A DNA stretch of 64,000 nucleotides from Streptomyces sp. SCUT-3 (GTDB taxonomy: Bacteria; Actinomycetota; Actinomycetes; Streptomycetales; Streptomycetaceae). Every line of letters begins with the position of its first letter. The first letter of the stretch is position 1. This document shows positions 15,510 through 23,975 of the stretch, piece after piece. A program made the translations under genes and the position numbers. The stretch covers positions 5,590,501 to 5,654,500 of the forward strand of contig NZ_CP046907.1 in assembly GCF_014083985.1 (NCBI RefSeq). The letters are read 5' to 3'. The notes below the pieces were generated by a model. The model ran no database searches, was not told the DNA's origin, and worked only from the letters and a program-made list of their open reading frames with translations.

Positions 15510-16889
15510 CTAAATCCTCTCCGGCGCCCGATTGCCTGCGGCCGCCACCGCCCTGTGCACCGGCACCCTCGCCAGGAGCACGAAACCCAGCACGAAGAAC
15601 CCCACGAGCGAGAAGATCGCGTCGCGGTAGCTACCCGTCAGCTGGTAGGTCAGTCCGAACAGCAGCGGCCCCAACCAGCTCGTGCCCCGGTCGCTCACTT
15701 CGTACACCGAGAAGTACTCGGCCTCCTTGCCGCGGGGCACCATCTGCGAGAACAGCGAGCGCGACAGCGCCTGGCTGCCGCCCATCACCATGCCGATGGC
15801 GGCCGCCAGCACGTAGAACCACACCGGTTCCCCCGCGGGCAGGAAGTACGCCGCCGCGACGGTGGCCGTCCACGCGACGAGCGAGCCCAGAACCGTCCGT
15901 TTGGCCCCGTACCGCTGGGCCAGCCGCCCCAGTAGCAGGGCGCCGGCGACCGCCAGCACCTGCACCAGCAGCACCGCGCCGATCAGCGTCGTCTGGTCCA
16001 GCCCCAGCTCCGCGGAACCGTAGACCGAGGCCTGCGAGATCACCGTCTGCACGCCGTCGTTGTAGACCAGGTAGGCCAGCAGGAAGAACAGGGTCAGCGG
16101 GTAGCGGCGCATGTCCTTCACCGTGGCGAGCAGCTGCCGGAAGCCGCCCGAGAGCGGGCGCCCGGCGGAGGCGGCCGACGGGCCGCTGCGCCGGTCGCGC
16201 AGCCTCACCAGCGGGACGATCGCGAACAGCCCCCACCACAGCCCGGCCGTGGCCAGGCAGATGCGCACCGCGTCCCCCTCGGACAGGCCCAGCGAGTCGT
16301 GCCCCAGGAACAGCGCCAGGTTCGCCAGCAGCACCAGCGCGCCCGAGACGTAGCCGAACGCCCACCCTCTGGAGGAGACCGCGTCCCGCTCCTCCGGCTC
16401 GGTGATCTGCGGCAGGAAGGCGTTGTAGAGGACGCTCGCCGTGGCGAAGGAGACGTTGGCGACGATCAGCAGGGCCCCGCCGAGCAGGTAGCGGTCCCCG
16501 GAGAGGAAGAACATCCCCGTCGTGGCGGCGGCCCCCAGGTAGGCGAAGGCGCCCATCAGGGGCTTCTTGCGCCCCGACCGGTCGGCGACCGCCGCGACCA
16601 CCGGCATCACCAGCACCGACAGCAGCACCGACATCGACACGGCGTAGGGGAAGTAGGCGCCGGCCCGCACCGCGATCCCCAGGGGGTGCACGTAGCCGTC
16701 GGCGTCGGCCGCGGCCTCGGCCACCGACGTCAGGTAGGGCCCCAGGAAGACCGTGACGACGCTGGTGGAGAAGACCGAGTGCGCCCAGTCGTAGAAGTAC
16801 CAGCCGCGCTGTTCGCGCCTGCGCTGCGCGGCGTCGGGCCGTTCGGCCGTCGTCTCCGCGGCCGCCGCCCCCGGGCCTGATGCACCCAC
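15510..16889 (-). CDS. MFS transporter, UMF1/Atg22-like
   Basis: The 459-aa membrane protein has about 12 hydrophobic segments. Signatures include RGWYFYDWAHSVFSTSVVTV at the first helix, DRSGRKKPLMGAFA in loop 2-3, a central cytoplasmic loop (RLRDRRSGPSAASAGRPLSG) and GGSQALSRSLFSQMVP in the second half. This is the UMF1/Atg22-type major facilitator family, often annotated as an unassigned sugar or amino acid permease. I placed the start at the GTG (16887-16889) with a GGGGACGGA stretch upstream; the longer frame is Pro/Gly-rich noise. It is transcribed alone, toward rbpA. The substrate is unknown. Confidence 0.85.
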   Translation of the reverse strand: MGASGPGAAAAETTAERPDAAQRRREQRGWYFYDWAHSVFSTSVVTVFLGPYLTSVAEAAADADGYVHPLGIAVRAGAYFPYAVSMSVLLSVLVMPVVAAVADRSGRKKPLMGAFAYLGAAATTGMFFLSGDRYLLGGALLIVANVSFATASVLYNAFLPQITEPEERDAVSSRGWAFGYVSGALVLLANLALFLGHDSLGLSEGDAVRICLATAGLWWGLFAIVPLVRLRDRRSGPSAASAGRPLSGGFRQLLATVKDMRRYPLTLFFLLAYLVYNDGVQTVISQASVYGSAELGLDQTTLIGAVLLVQVLAVAGALLLGRLAQRYGAKRTVLGSLVAWTATVAAAYFLPAGEPVWFYVLAAAIGMVMGGSQALSRSLFSQMVPRGKEAEYFSVYEVSDRGTSWLGPLLFGLTYQLTGSYRDAIFSLVGFFVLGFVLLARVPVHRAVAAAGNRAPERI

Positions 16890-17137
16890 GTGTCCGTCCC
16901 CGATCCCTGTGCGCCCCCGTACGGTCCGACATGCTGGCACAGATGCCCGCCCGTCAGGGCCCCGAGCGGGAGGGAATTCCCGCGGAACGATCACGATTCG
17001 GCGGCGGACCCCGGACGCCGGGGTTCCGGATGCCGGGAACCGGGCCGCCCGGGACGCCCCGCGGGCCCCGGGGGCGGGCCGGGACTCCGGGGGCGGCGGG
17101 GACCCCGGGGGCCCGGACCCCGGCCCGCCCGGGACGG

Positions 17138-17917
17138 TCAGGGGCGCCCGGCGGGCGGCCCGTCCCAGTGGGCGGCGCGCACCCGTTGCAGCCACGCCTC
17201 CACCGCCGGCTCGTCCGGCGCCGGCGGCAGCACGCCGGGACGGTCGAAGACCTCCTCGGCCCGGGAGAGGAATTCCAGGCCCAGGTCCGGGTCGGCGGCG
17301 ATCCGCTCGCCGTCCTCACGCACCCGGCCGGGGTCCTCCAGCCGGATCTCCAGGTGCCCGGTGAGGTGCAGCCGCGTGCCCTGCTCCAGCAGCCTGACCA
17401 GGTGCCGGGCGTGCTTGGCGGCGCGCCCGGAGGAAGGGCCGCCGCCGCGCTCGCGCAGCCGCCGGAACTGCTGCCCGGCGTACCCCAGGTACGCGTCGCG
17501 CACCCGCCGGGCGGACAGGAAGCGGCCGCGCAGCGCGATCAGGTCGTCGCCGAGCGCGGTGCGCACCTCGTACAGCTCCCCGGGCAGCCAGACCAGTTCG
17601 CTCGCGGTGGGGTTGCAGCCCAGCGCCAGCCGGCACCACTTGGCGGCCTCGTGGTACGTCGTGTCCGGATCGGTGGTCACGTGCGACTCGGCGGGCCGGT
17701 GCAGCCCGTGGAAGGCGCTGGTGGGCGCGGCGAACACCCCCAGGCGGTCGGTGTCGGAACCGGCGTGCGCCAGCCCGTAGGCGGTCGACCCGACGATCCC
17801 GGACAGCAGCACGCCGGTGACGGCCCCGGCCGGGCCGCCCGCCCCGGCGGCGACCCCGGCGGCGGTGCTCGTGGCGCTCATGGTGTTCGCGGTGTTCGCG
17901 GTGTGCGCGGCGGTCAA
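17138..17917 (-). CDS. DNA polymerase beta superfamily nucleotidyltransferase (COG3541-like)
   Basis: The 259-aa protein starts with a short Ala/Thr-rich segment and then the nucleotidyltransferase motif SGIVGSTAYGLAHAGSDTDR, in which GS and the two Asp match the pol-beta fold catalytic region. The rest is helical and includes KHARHLVRLLEQGTRLHLTG. Family members are predicted nucleotidyltransferases of unknown substrate. TTG at 17915-17917 is the probable start because GGGGGA lies 7 nt upstream; the ATG 12 codons later has no such site. It follows the GDPD gene by 32 bp on the same strand and is probably in one operon with it. Confidence 0.8.
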   Translation of the reverse strand: MTAAHTANTANTMSATSTAAGVAAGAGGPAGAVTGVLLSGIVGSTAYGLAHAGSDTDRLGVFAAPTSAFHGLHRPAESHVTTDPDTTYHEAAKWCRLALGCNPTASELVWLPGELYEVRTALGDDLIALRGRFLSARRVRDAYLGYAGQQFRRLRERGGGPSSGRAAKHARHLVRLLEQGTRLHLTGHLEIRLEDPGRVREDGERIAADPDLGLEFLSRAEEVFDRPGVLPPAPDEPAVEAWLQRVRAAHWDGPPAGRP

Positions 17918-17949
17918 GCGAATTCCCCCTCGTTGCGGACCGGACGCCC

Positions 17950-18732
17950 CTACCGGGCGCGGTCGTCGGCGACCCGCAGCAGCATCTCCAGGTCGTCGGT
18001 CATGATGCCGTCCACGCCCAGGTCGAGGAGCCGGTGCACGCGGTCCGCCTCGTTGACCGTCCACACGTGCACCTGCAGGCCGTAGTGGTGCGCGGTGCGC
18101 ACGAACGCGGCGTCGACCACCCGCACGCCCGCGTGCCGCTCCGGGACCTGCACGCACACCGCCCCGCGCAGCGCCGCCTCCCCCAGGAGCCGGGGCGGCA
18201 CCATCCGGCCGCCGCGCGAGAGCAGCCGCAGCCCGGCCACGGCACGGGTGCCCAGCGAGGTGGCCAGCCGCGGTCCGGCCAGCGACCGGGCGCGGGCGAC
18301 CCGGGCCTCGGAGAACGAGCCCACGCACACCCGGTCCCACGCGCCGGCCCGCTCGATCTCCTCCAGCAGGGGGACCAGGGCCGCGTCCGTCTTGGCGTCC
18401 ACGTTCCAGTGCGCCTGCGGCAGTTCGCGGAGCAGGTCCGCGAAGCGCGGCACCGGCTCGCGGCCGGCGATCCTGGCCCGGCTCACCTGTTCCCACGTCA
18501 GGTCGGCTATCCGGCCGCGGCCGTCGGTCACCCGGTCCAGCGTCGTGTCGTGGAAGGCCACCAGTTCGCCGTCGGCGGTGGTGTGCACGTCCGTCTCCAG
18601 GTAGCGGTACCCCAGGGAGGCCGCGCGGCGGAAGGCGTGCAGCGAGTTCTCCAGCCCGTCCGCGGTGCCCCCGCGGTGCGCGAACAGCAGGGGGCCGGTG
18701 CGGGCGAGGTACGGATGGCGGGCGTTCGTCAC
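17950..18732 (-). CDS. Glycerophosphodiester phosphodiesterase
   Basis: The 260-aa TIM-barrel enzyme has LLFAHRGGTADGLENSLHAF with the catalytic His and Glu, then YLETDVHTTADGELVAFHD carrying the metal-binding Glu/Asp and second His. It ends with HVWTVNEADRVHRLLDLGVD and GIMTDDLEML. It hydrolyses glycerophosphodiesters from phospholipid turnover to glycerol-3-phosphate and an alcohol. No signal peptide is present, so it is likely cytoplasmic. The GTG start overlaps the stop of the upstream membrane-protein gene (GTGA), indicating coupling. Confidence 0.92.
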   Translation of the reverse strand: MTNARHPYLARTGPLLFAHRGGTADGLENSLHAFRRAASLGYRYLETDVHTTADGELVAFHDTTLDRVTDGRGRIADLTWEQVSRARIAGREPVPRFADLLRELPQAHWNVDAKTDAALVPLLEEIERAGAWDRVCVGSFSEARVARARSLAGPRLATSLGTRAVAGLRLLSRGGRMVPPRLLGEAALRGAVCVQVPERHAGVRVVDAAFVRTAHHYGLQVHVWTVNEADRVHRLLDLGVDGIMTDDLEMLLRVADDRAR

Positions 18733-19433
18733 CCCGGCAGTATGGACGCAGGCTCCGGAGCGCCCGGCCGCGGGTCCGCCGCAGGGCCCGGCTCCGGAGC
18801 CGCCCCGGCCTCCGCCTCCGCCTCTGCCCGCGCCCGCGCCCGCGGCTGCGGTTCGGGGAGGGCGAAGCGGCGCAGGAAGAACTGCGCCAGCGGGCCGATG
18901 GCCAGGGCGTACAGCACCGTGCCGATCCCGGCGGTACCGCCGAGCGCGATCCCTCCGGCCAGCACGGTCAGCTCGATCCCGGTGCGCACCAGCCGCACCG
19001 AGCGCCCGGTGCGCGCGTGAAGCCCCGTCATCAGGCCGTCGCGCGGGCCGGGGCCGAAGCGGGCGCATATGTACAGCCCCGTGGCCGCCCCGTTGAGGAC
19101 CACGCCGAACACCAGCAGCGCGGCGCGCAGCGCCGGGTGCTCCGGCGCCGCGGGCAGCAGGTGCAGCGCCGCGTCCATGGACAGGCCCACCACGAGGACG
19201 TTCGAGACGGTGCCCAGGCCGGGCCGCTGCCGCAGGGGGATCCACGCGGCCAGCACGCAGGCGCCCGTCAGGACGCTCACCGTGCCGACGGACAGCCCGG
19301 TGCGCCCGGCGACCCCCTGGTGGAAGACGTCCCAGGGACCCGTCCCCAGGCCGGCGCGGATCTGGAGTGCGGTGGAGGTCCCGTACAGGACCAGGCCGAG
19401 GTAGAGCCGGACGAGGCGGCGGGTGAGGAGCAC
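18729..19433 (-). CDS. YczE/YitT-type membrane protein
   Basis: The 234-aa protein has five or more hydrophobic segments and the YczE signature: RLYLGLVLYGTSTALQIRAG, LGTGPWDVFHQGVAGRTGLS and RFGPGPRDGLMTGLHARTG. The last 40 residues are an Ala/Glu/Pro tail. YczE proteins are integral membrane proteins of unclear biochemical role that are often encoded next to MocR-type regulators, as here. GAGGAAG precedes the GTG at 19431-19433. The gene overlaps GDPD by 4 bp and diverges from the MocR gene over 121 bp. Confidence 0.84.
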   Translation of the reverse strand: MLLTRRLVRLYLGLVLYGTSTALQIRAGLGTGPWDVFHQGVAGRTGLSVGTVSVLTGACVLAAWIPLRQRPGLGTVSNVLVVGLSMDAALHLLPAAPEHPALRAALLVFGVVLNGAATGLYICARFGPGPRDGLMTGLHARTGRSVRLVRTGIELTVLAGGIALGGTAGIGTVLYALAIGPLAQFFLRRFALPEPQPRARARAEAEAEAGAAPEPGPAADPRPGAPEPASILPG

Positions 19434-19554
19434 GGGCTTCTTCCTCTGCTGTCGGCGGCGGAGTGCCGGTGGCGCGGACGGATCGTTCCGTGCCACTGTG
19501 TGGCCCGCCGCGGTGCCCGATCCACGGCCAATCAGGAAGAGGTGGACCGCTCCG

Positions 19555-21045
19555 ATGTCCAAGTGGACCTCCGCGGTGGGGGCCGTGCAGCTCGCGCGGA
19601 TGCTCGCCGCCCAGCAGCCGGCCGGCGCGGCGGCCGCGGGCGCACGGCGCGGACCCGCCTACCGGGACCTGGCCGACGGGGTGCGGCTGCTCGTCACCGA
19701 GGGCCGCCTGGCCGTCGCCGCGCGCCTTCCCGCCGAACGCGGGCTCGCCGCCGCCCTGGGGGTCAGCCGCACCACCGTGGCCGCGGCCTACGAGGAGCTG
19801 CGCGCCCGCGGTTTCGCCGTCTCGCGCCGCGGCGCGGGCACCTGGACGGCGCTGCCGCCGGGACGCGCCGTCCCCACCGCGGGGCTCCAGCCGCTGCCGC
19901 CCGAGCAGGCCGGGGCGGTGATCGACCTCGGCAGCGCGGCCCTGCCCGCCCCCGAGCCCTGGCTGTCGTCGGCGGCCGCGTCCGCAGCGGCCGACATCGG
20001 CCGCTACACCACCGCCCACGGCCACTACCCGGCCGGACTGCCCCTGTTGAGGGAGGCCGTGGCGGAGCGGTTCACCGCCCGCGGACTGCCGACCTCGCCC
20101 GACCAGGTCCTGGTCACCACCGGGGCGATGGGCGCGCTGAACCTGCTCCTCGGCCACCTGTCGGCCCGCGGCGACCGGGGCGCCGTCGAGGCCCCCAGCT
20201 ACGCCAACGCCCTGCAGCAGATGCGGCGTGCCGGCGTGCGGCAGGTGCCGGTCGGAACGGGACCGGAGGGCTGGGACATGGGGCAGTGGCGCCGGGTGCT
20301 GCGGGACGCGGCCCCCCGCTTCGCCTACGTCGTCCCCGACTTCCACAACCCCACCGGCGTCCTGGTGCCCGAGGAGCAGCGGCGGGACCTGGTGTCGCTG
20401 GCGCGCAACTGCGGGACGGTACTCGTGGTCGACGAGACCATGGCGGAGATGGCCGCCGGGGACGGCGTGGTACTGCCCCGGCCGACGGCCGCCCTCGACC
20501 CGGGCGGCTCCACGGTGGTGACGGTGGGGTCCGCCGGCAAGGTCTTCTGGGGAGGGCTGCGGATCGGCTGGCTGCGCGGCCCCGCGGAGCTGGTGCGCCG
20601 CCTGGCCGCCGAACGGGCCCACCACGACCTGGGCACTCCCGTGCTCGAACAGCTCCTGACCCACCGGCTGCTGACCGAGCACCTGCCGCAGGTGCTGGCC
20701 TTCCAGCGCGCCCGGGTCCTGGCCAACCGCGACGCGGTCACCGCGGCGCTGCACCGCGAGCTGCCGCACTGGAGCTTCACCGTGCCCGACGGCGGCCTGA
20801 CCCTGTGGGTGCGCACCGGTGTCTCCGGCGCCCGCCTCGCGGCGGCGGGCGAGCACCTGGGGGTGCGGATCGCCTCCGGGCCGCGCTTCGGCGTGGACGG
20901 AGCGTTCGAGCCCTACATACGGGTCCCGCTGACGGTGGGGGCCGGCCTCGCGGACGAGGCGGCCGCCCGGCTCGCGGCCGCGGACGCGGCGGCGGCCTCC
21001 GGCCGCGCCTTCGTGCAGGAGGGCACGGGAACCTTCGTCGCCTGA
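19555..21045 (+). CDS. MocR/PdxR-type GntR regulator with aminotransferase domain
   Basis: The 496-aa protein has an N-terminal GntR winged helix (LPAERGLAAALGVSRTTVAA, about residues 55-90) joined to a fold-type-I aminotransferase domain. The PLP lysine is in TVGSAGKVFWGGLRIGW (Lys329), and VVPDFHNPTGVLVPEEQR is the PLP-contact segment. MocR proteins bind PLP as effector and control vitamin B6, amino-sugar or transport genes. AGGAAGAGG precedes the ATG. Divergence from a YczE-type gene is a recognised arrangement for this family, so the neighbour is the likely target. No pdx genes are present in the window. Confidence 0.9.
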   Translation: MSKWTSAVGAVQLARMLAAQQPAGAAAAGARRGPAYRDLADGVRLLVTEGRLAVAARLPAERGLAAALGVSRTTVAAAYEELRARGFAVSRRGAGTWTALPPGRAVPTAGLQPLPPEQAGAVIDLGSAALPAPEPWLSSAAASAAADIGRYTTAHGHYPAGLPLLREAVAERFTARGLPTSPDQVLVTTGAMGALNLLLGHLSARGDRGAVEAPSYANALQQMRRAGVRQVPVGTGPEGWDMGQWRRVLRDAAPRFAYVVPDFHNPTGVLVPEEQRRDLVSLARNCGTVLVVDETMAEMAAGDGVVLPRPTAALDPGGSTVVTVGSAGKVFWGGLRIGWLRGPAELVRRLAAERAHHDLGTPVLEQLLTHRLLTEHLPQVLAFQRARVLANRDAVTAALHRELPHWSFTVPDGGLTLWVRTGVSGARLAAAGEHLGVRIASGPRFGVDGAFEPYIRVPLTVGAGLADEAAARLAAADAAAASGRAFVQEGTGTFVA

Positions 21046-21057
21046 ACCCGGACGGCG

Positions 21058-21092
21058 CCGGGCCGGCCGCCCTCTCCCGGCGGCCGGCCCGG
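21058..21092. terminator. Terminator between MocR and EF-hand genes
   Basis: A perfect 14-bp stem (21058-21071 with 21079-21092) surrounds a CTCTCCC loop between convergent genes. Confidence 0.78.
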
Positions 21093-21106
21093 ACGCGCCG
21101 GCGCGG

Positions 21107-21319
21107 TCAGCGGTTCTGGACGGCCCAGAACTCCTCGAACGACAGCAGACCGTCGCCGTTGCCGTCGGCGGAGTTGATGACGGCCTGGGCGACGGTCTCG
21201 GTGACGAAGGGGTCACCCAGCTGGGCCATGACGCTCTTGTACTCGGCGGCGGAGATCAGCCCGTCCTTGTTCAGGTCGTACCGCTCGAAAGCCTTGCGCG
21301 CAGCCTCGATGTCGGCCAC
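21107..21319 (-). CDS. Small EF-hand calcium-binding protein
   Basis: The 70-aa protein has two canonical EF-hand loops, DLNKDGLISAAE and DGNGDGLLSFEE, each with the Asp/Asn ligands, central Gly and final Glu. The first is preceded by ARKAFERY and the second is followed by FWAVQNR. It resembles the small two-hand calcium-binding proteins of streptomycetes. I chose the GTG at 21317-21319, which follows AAAGGGGTGG; an ATG seven codons upstream is possible. It is probably a cytoplasmic calcium buffer or sensor. It lies next to the P-loop membrane protein gene but has its own leader. Confidence 0.88.
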   Translation of the reverse strand: MADIEAARKAFERYDLNKDGLISAAEYKSVMAQLGDPFVTETVAQAVINSADGNGDGLLSFEEFWAVQNR

Positions 21320-21414
21320 GTGCCCCACCCCTTTCATGTGCCTGTCGTGACCGGCACACACTACCGTCCGCCCCCCGCCGGCCGTTGACGGGCCCGGGAC
21401 GGCCGCGGAGGGCC

Positions 21415-22965
21415 TCAGCCCTCGGCCACGGCGGGCTCGCGGACCGCCCGCAGGGTCTTCCGGCGCGGGGGGAGCAGTTCCAGGACCGCCCGGCGCCGGG
21501 CCTCGGGGACCTCCTCGTCGTAGGGATCGGGCACGGCGGGGACCTGCAGCCGCACGGCCGGCCCGCTGCCCAGCCGGGCGTACCCGCGGCCCGGCGGGAC
21601 CTGGGCGGCCCGGGAGGTGGGGGCCGGGACGCCCAGCACGGCCCGGACCTCGCCCGGGGCCAGCGGCCCGAGCGCGACCCGCGCCCGCGCGCCCGCGCAC
21701 ACCGCCGCGGAGAGCCCGTTGCCGACGGCGGCCGGCTCGTCGGCCAGCACCACCGTGACGTTCGCCGCCCGCCCGTGCCGCAGGGGGACCTCCAGCAGGT
21801 CCTGGGGATCGGGCCGGTCCTCGGCGCGGGCGAGCCGCCCCAGGACGCCCGGCCGGTCGACGAGGAGCCACAGCGGGCGGCAGGCGTCCTCGGGGACGGG
21901 GCGCCCGTCCCGGAGGGCGGCGTTGACCGCCGCCAGCCTCCGCTCGGTCTCGTGCGCCGCCCACTCCAGCCCGGCCAGCGCGCCGGCCAGGTCGCTCTCG
22001 ACGGCCAGCACCCCGTGCCGTCCCGCCAGGCAGGCGTAGCCGCCCGTGCCGCCGCCGTCGAGGACCAGCAGCTCGCCCTCCTCCAGGGCCTGGAGGGCGA
22101 TCGATCTCAGCAGGGTGGTGGTGCCGGAACCGGGCTCCCCGAGCACCAGCAGGTGCGGCTCGGTGGAGCGTGCGCCGGTGCGCCACAGCACCGGAGGGGC
22201 GTCGCGGCCGCCGTCCTCGCCCTCCACCGGCACGGTCCGGCCGGCGTCGCAGGCGTCGGTGATCCCGAGGAGGATCTCGCCGGGGGCGGTCACGAACCGC
22301 TGGGCGCCCACGTCGCACGGCAGCGGCTCCAGGGCGGTGACGGTGAGGCGGTTGCCCTCCTCGTCCCAGTCGAAGCGGTACTCGCGGCCCCGGCCCGCCT
22401 TGGCGTGGAGCAGCTGCTCGATCCGCTCCCGGGAGGCGGGGTCGCCGTCGTCGAAGTAGGCGGGGTAGCGCAGGCGCAGGCGGACGGGGCGGTCCTCCCC
22501 GTCGAACTCGCAGTCGTCGAAGACCCGGGTGTGGTCGCCCCTGTAGGAGTACAGGGGCTCGGGGTCCCCGGCGTCGCCGAAGTGCGGGACGAGCGCCTCG
22601 TACAGGCACCGGAGCCTGGCGAGCGCGGCGGGGCCCGGCCCGGTCGCGACCACCGGGCGCTCGCGCCCGGCCCAGGCGGCCGCCGCGGTCGTCGCGGCGA
22701 CGGCGAGCACCGGCCCGTAGGGCAGGATCGCGATCACCGCGACGACCGCGGCGGCGATGAACAGCAGCGGCCCGCGCTGCTCCCCGGGAGTCCCGTCCCA
22801 CCGGGCGCGCAGCCACGCCAGCAGGCGGCGCAGCCCGCGCCCCACCGTGATCAGGGGATGGAAGACGTCGACGGCGTTGTCCGCCGCGGTGCGGACGAGG
22901 CCGCGGCCCTTCAGCAGGGCCGCGTAGGGGTTGCGCAGGAGGGTCGGGAGGGGGCGCCGTGCCAC
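21415..22965 (-). CDS. Membrane-anchored FtsK-like ATPase with altered Walker A
   Basis: The 516-aa protein has an amphipathic N-terminus, two hydrophobic segments near residues 58-95 (PLLFIAAAVVAVIAILPYGP, then VLAVAATTAAAAWAG), and a soluble C-terminal domain. At about residue 280 the nucleotide loop reads VLGEPGSGTTTLL, where the Walker A Lys is replaced by Thr. LWLLVDRPG takes the place of Walker B. The layout resembles FtsK/TraB-like proteins encoded near conjugation or septation functions in streptomycetes, but ATP hydrolysis is doubtful. GTAGGAG lies 6 nt before the GTG start. A 64-aa membrane protein gene lies 109 bp upstream, beyond a hairpin. Confidence 0.66.
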   Translation of the reverse strand: MARRPLPTLLRNPYAALLKGRGLVRTAADNAVDVFHPLITVGRGLRRLLAWLRARWDGTPGEQRGPLLFIAAAVVAVIAILPYGPVLAVAATTAAAAWAGRERPVVATGPGPAALARLRCLYEALVPHFGDAGDPEPLYSYRGDHTRVFDDCEFDGEDRPVRLRLRYPAYFDDGDPASRERIEQLLHAKAGRGREYRFDWDEEGNRLTVTALEPLPCDVGAQRFVTAPGEILLGITDACDAGRTVPVEGEDGGRDAPPVLWRTGARSTEPHLLVLGEPGSGTTTLLRSIALQALEEGELLVLDGGGTGGYACLAGRHGVLAVESDLAGALAGLEWAAHETERRLAAVNAALRDGRPVPEDACRPLWLLVDRPGVLGRLARAEDRPDPQDLLEVPLRHGRAANVTVVLADEPAAVGNGLSAAVCAGARARVALGPLAPGEVRAVLGVPAPTSRAAQVPPGRGYARLGSGPAVRLQVPAVPDPYDEEVPEARRRAVLELLPPRRKTLRAVREPAVAEG

Positions 22966-23020
22966 GGGGTTTTCTCCTACAGGGGGAGCAGGGGGAGCGG
23001 GGGAGCGGGGCACGGGAGAA

Positions 23021-23050
23021 GCCCGGCCCGCGGGGTTTCCGCGGCCGGGC
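23021..23050 (-). terminator. Intercistronic hairpin between small membrane gene and P-loop gene
   Basis: About 12 bp of stem with one bulged C (23021-23033 against 23039-23050) surround a short loop. It lies downstream of the 64-aa gene and upstream of the P-loop gene on the minus strand. It may reduce readthrough. Confidence 0.55.
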
Positions 23051-23074
23051 CCTCCCGGGTTCGCTGCGGGCGGT

Positions 23075-23269
23075 TCAGAAGGTGATTCCGCCCAGGAGGC
23101 CGGCGAGGCTGTCGCCGCCGGCCTTGATGCCGGGGGCGATCCCGGTGCCCGCCAGGTAGAAACCGAAGAGGCCGCAGACGGCGGCGTGGGAGCCCTTCAG
23201 CCCGCTGTTGCGGCAGAAGAGGAAGACGATGGTGCCGAGCAGCAGGACGCCCGAGACGGACAGGATCAT
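23075..23269 (-). CDS. Small two-helix membrane protein
   Basis: The 64-aa product has two hydrophobic stretches. The first is ILSVSGVLLLGTIVFLFCRN and the second is about HAAVCGLFGFYLAGTGIAPG, followed by a short Gly-rich tail. It has no catalytic motif. CCAGGAG lies 6 nt before the ATG at 23267-23269. An ATG 11 codons upstream lacks a good site. It is probably expressed with the downstream P-loop membrane protein and could be its partner in the membrane. I do not recognise a named family. Confidence 0.65.
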   Translation of the reverse strand: MILSVSGVLLLGTIVFLFCRNSGLKGSHAAVCGLFGFYLAGTGIAPGIKAGGDSLAGLLGGITF

Positions 23270-23300
23270 GGGATTCTCCTGGAGAGTGGGGACCTTCACC

Positions 23301-23314
23301 ATGAGTTATCTCAT
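23301..23314. promoter_or_regulatory. Short palindrome in an AT-rich divergent region
   Basis: ATGAG and CTCAT form an inverted repeat around TTAT in the most AT-rich stretch nearby (about 23300-23340). An overlapping TCAC/GTGA repeat follows. It lies in the promoter region of the 64-aa membrane gene and could be an operator. Confidence 0.35.
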
Positions 23315-23483
23315 ATTCACAAAAGGTGACTGATCGCGAAAGCGGCGAACGGGTGATTCTTCGGCCGTCCCGGGTCACCGGGACCCGGGGGACGCCGCAG
23401 GATGTGCCACGGGATGACGCTGCGTAGGGTGGCCGCAGCACCGCAGCACCGCAGCACCCGACCCGCCAGGAGAGCGACGCGCC

Positions 23484-23897
23484 ATGACCCGTCCTGAGCA
23501 CGACCCCGAGCCCGCGCACGACCCCGAGGTGCTGCAGCTCGCCGCGAAGGTGTTCGACCTGGCCAGGCGGGGGGCGACCGACACCCTGGCCGCCTACGTC
23601 GACGCCGGCGTCCCGGCCGACCTCACCAACGACAAGGGCGACACGCTCGTCATGCTCGCGGCCTACCACGGCCACGCGGACACCGTGAAGGCCCTGCTGG
23701 AACGCGGCGCCGAGCCGGACCGCCCCAACGACCGGGGGCAGACGCCGATCGCCGGGGCGGTCTTCAAGGGCGAGACCGAGGTCGTGCGCGCCCTGCTCGA
23801 CGGCGGCGCGGACCCGGCCGCGGGAACCCCGTCGGCAGTCGACACCGCCCGCATGTTCGGCAAGGAGCAGTTGCTGGAGTGGTTCGGCGCCGGGTAG
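23484..23897 (+). CDS. Ankyrin repeat protein
   Basis: The 137-aa soluble protein is made almost entirely of ankyrin repeats. The clearest units are NDKGDTLVMLAAYHGHADTV and NDRGQTPIAGAVFKGETEVV, each followed by the helix-turn ALLxxGAxPxx. A less regular unit comes before (RRGATDTLAAYVDAGVPADL) and a capping helix after. It is presumably a protein-protein interaction module in the cytoplasm. GGAGAGCGACGCGCC precedes the ATG. Three GCAGCACC repeats (about 23433-23458) lie in the leader. The partner is unknown. Confidence 0.88.
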   Translation: MTRPEHDPEPAHDPEVLQLAAKVFDLARRGATDTLAAYVDAGVPADLTNDKGDTLVMLAAYHGHADTVKALLERGAEPDRPNDRGQTPIAGAVFKGETEVVRALLDGGADPAAGTPSAVDTARMFGKEQLLEWFGAG

Positions 23898-23920
23898 TCC
23901 CGGGGCCGGTCCGATCCCAC

Positions 23921-23960
23921 CCGCCCGGCGGCCGGTGCCGGCCGGGGGAGGGCCGGGCGG
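23921..23960. terminator. Terminator between ankyrin and TPM genes
   Basis: CCGCCCGGC (23921-23929) pairs with GCCGGGCGG (23952-23960). A second short palindrome, GGCCGG/CCGGCC, lies inside the loop at 23930-23943. The element lies between convergent genes. Confidence 0.55.
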
Positions 23961-23975
23961 CCGGTGTCCGCGGGG

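Noticed and set aside
16990-17137. Very G/C-rich repeats between the MFS and nucleotidyltransferase genes as a regulatory element
   Set aside because: Many short CCGGG/CCCGG combinations occur by composition, with no single convincing hairpin or conserved motif.
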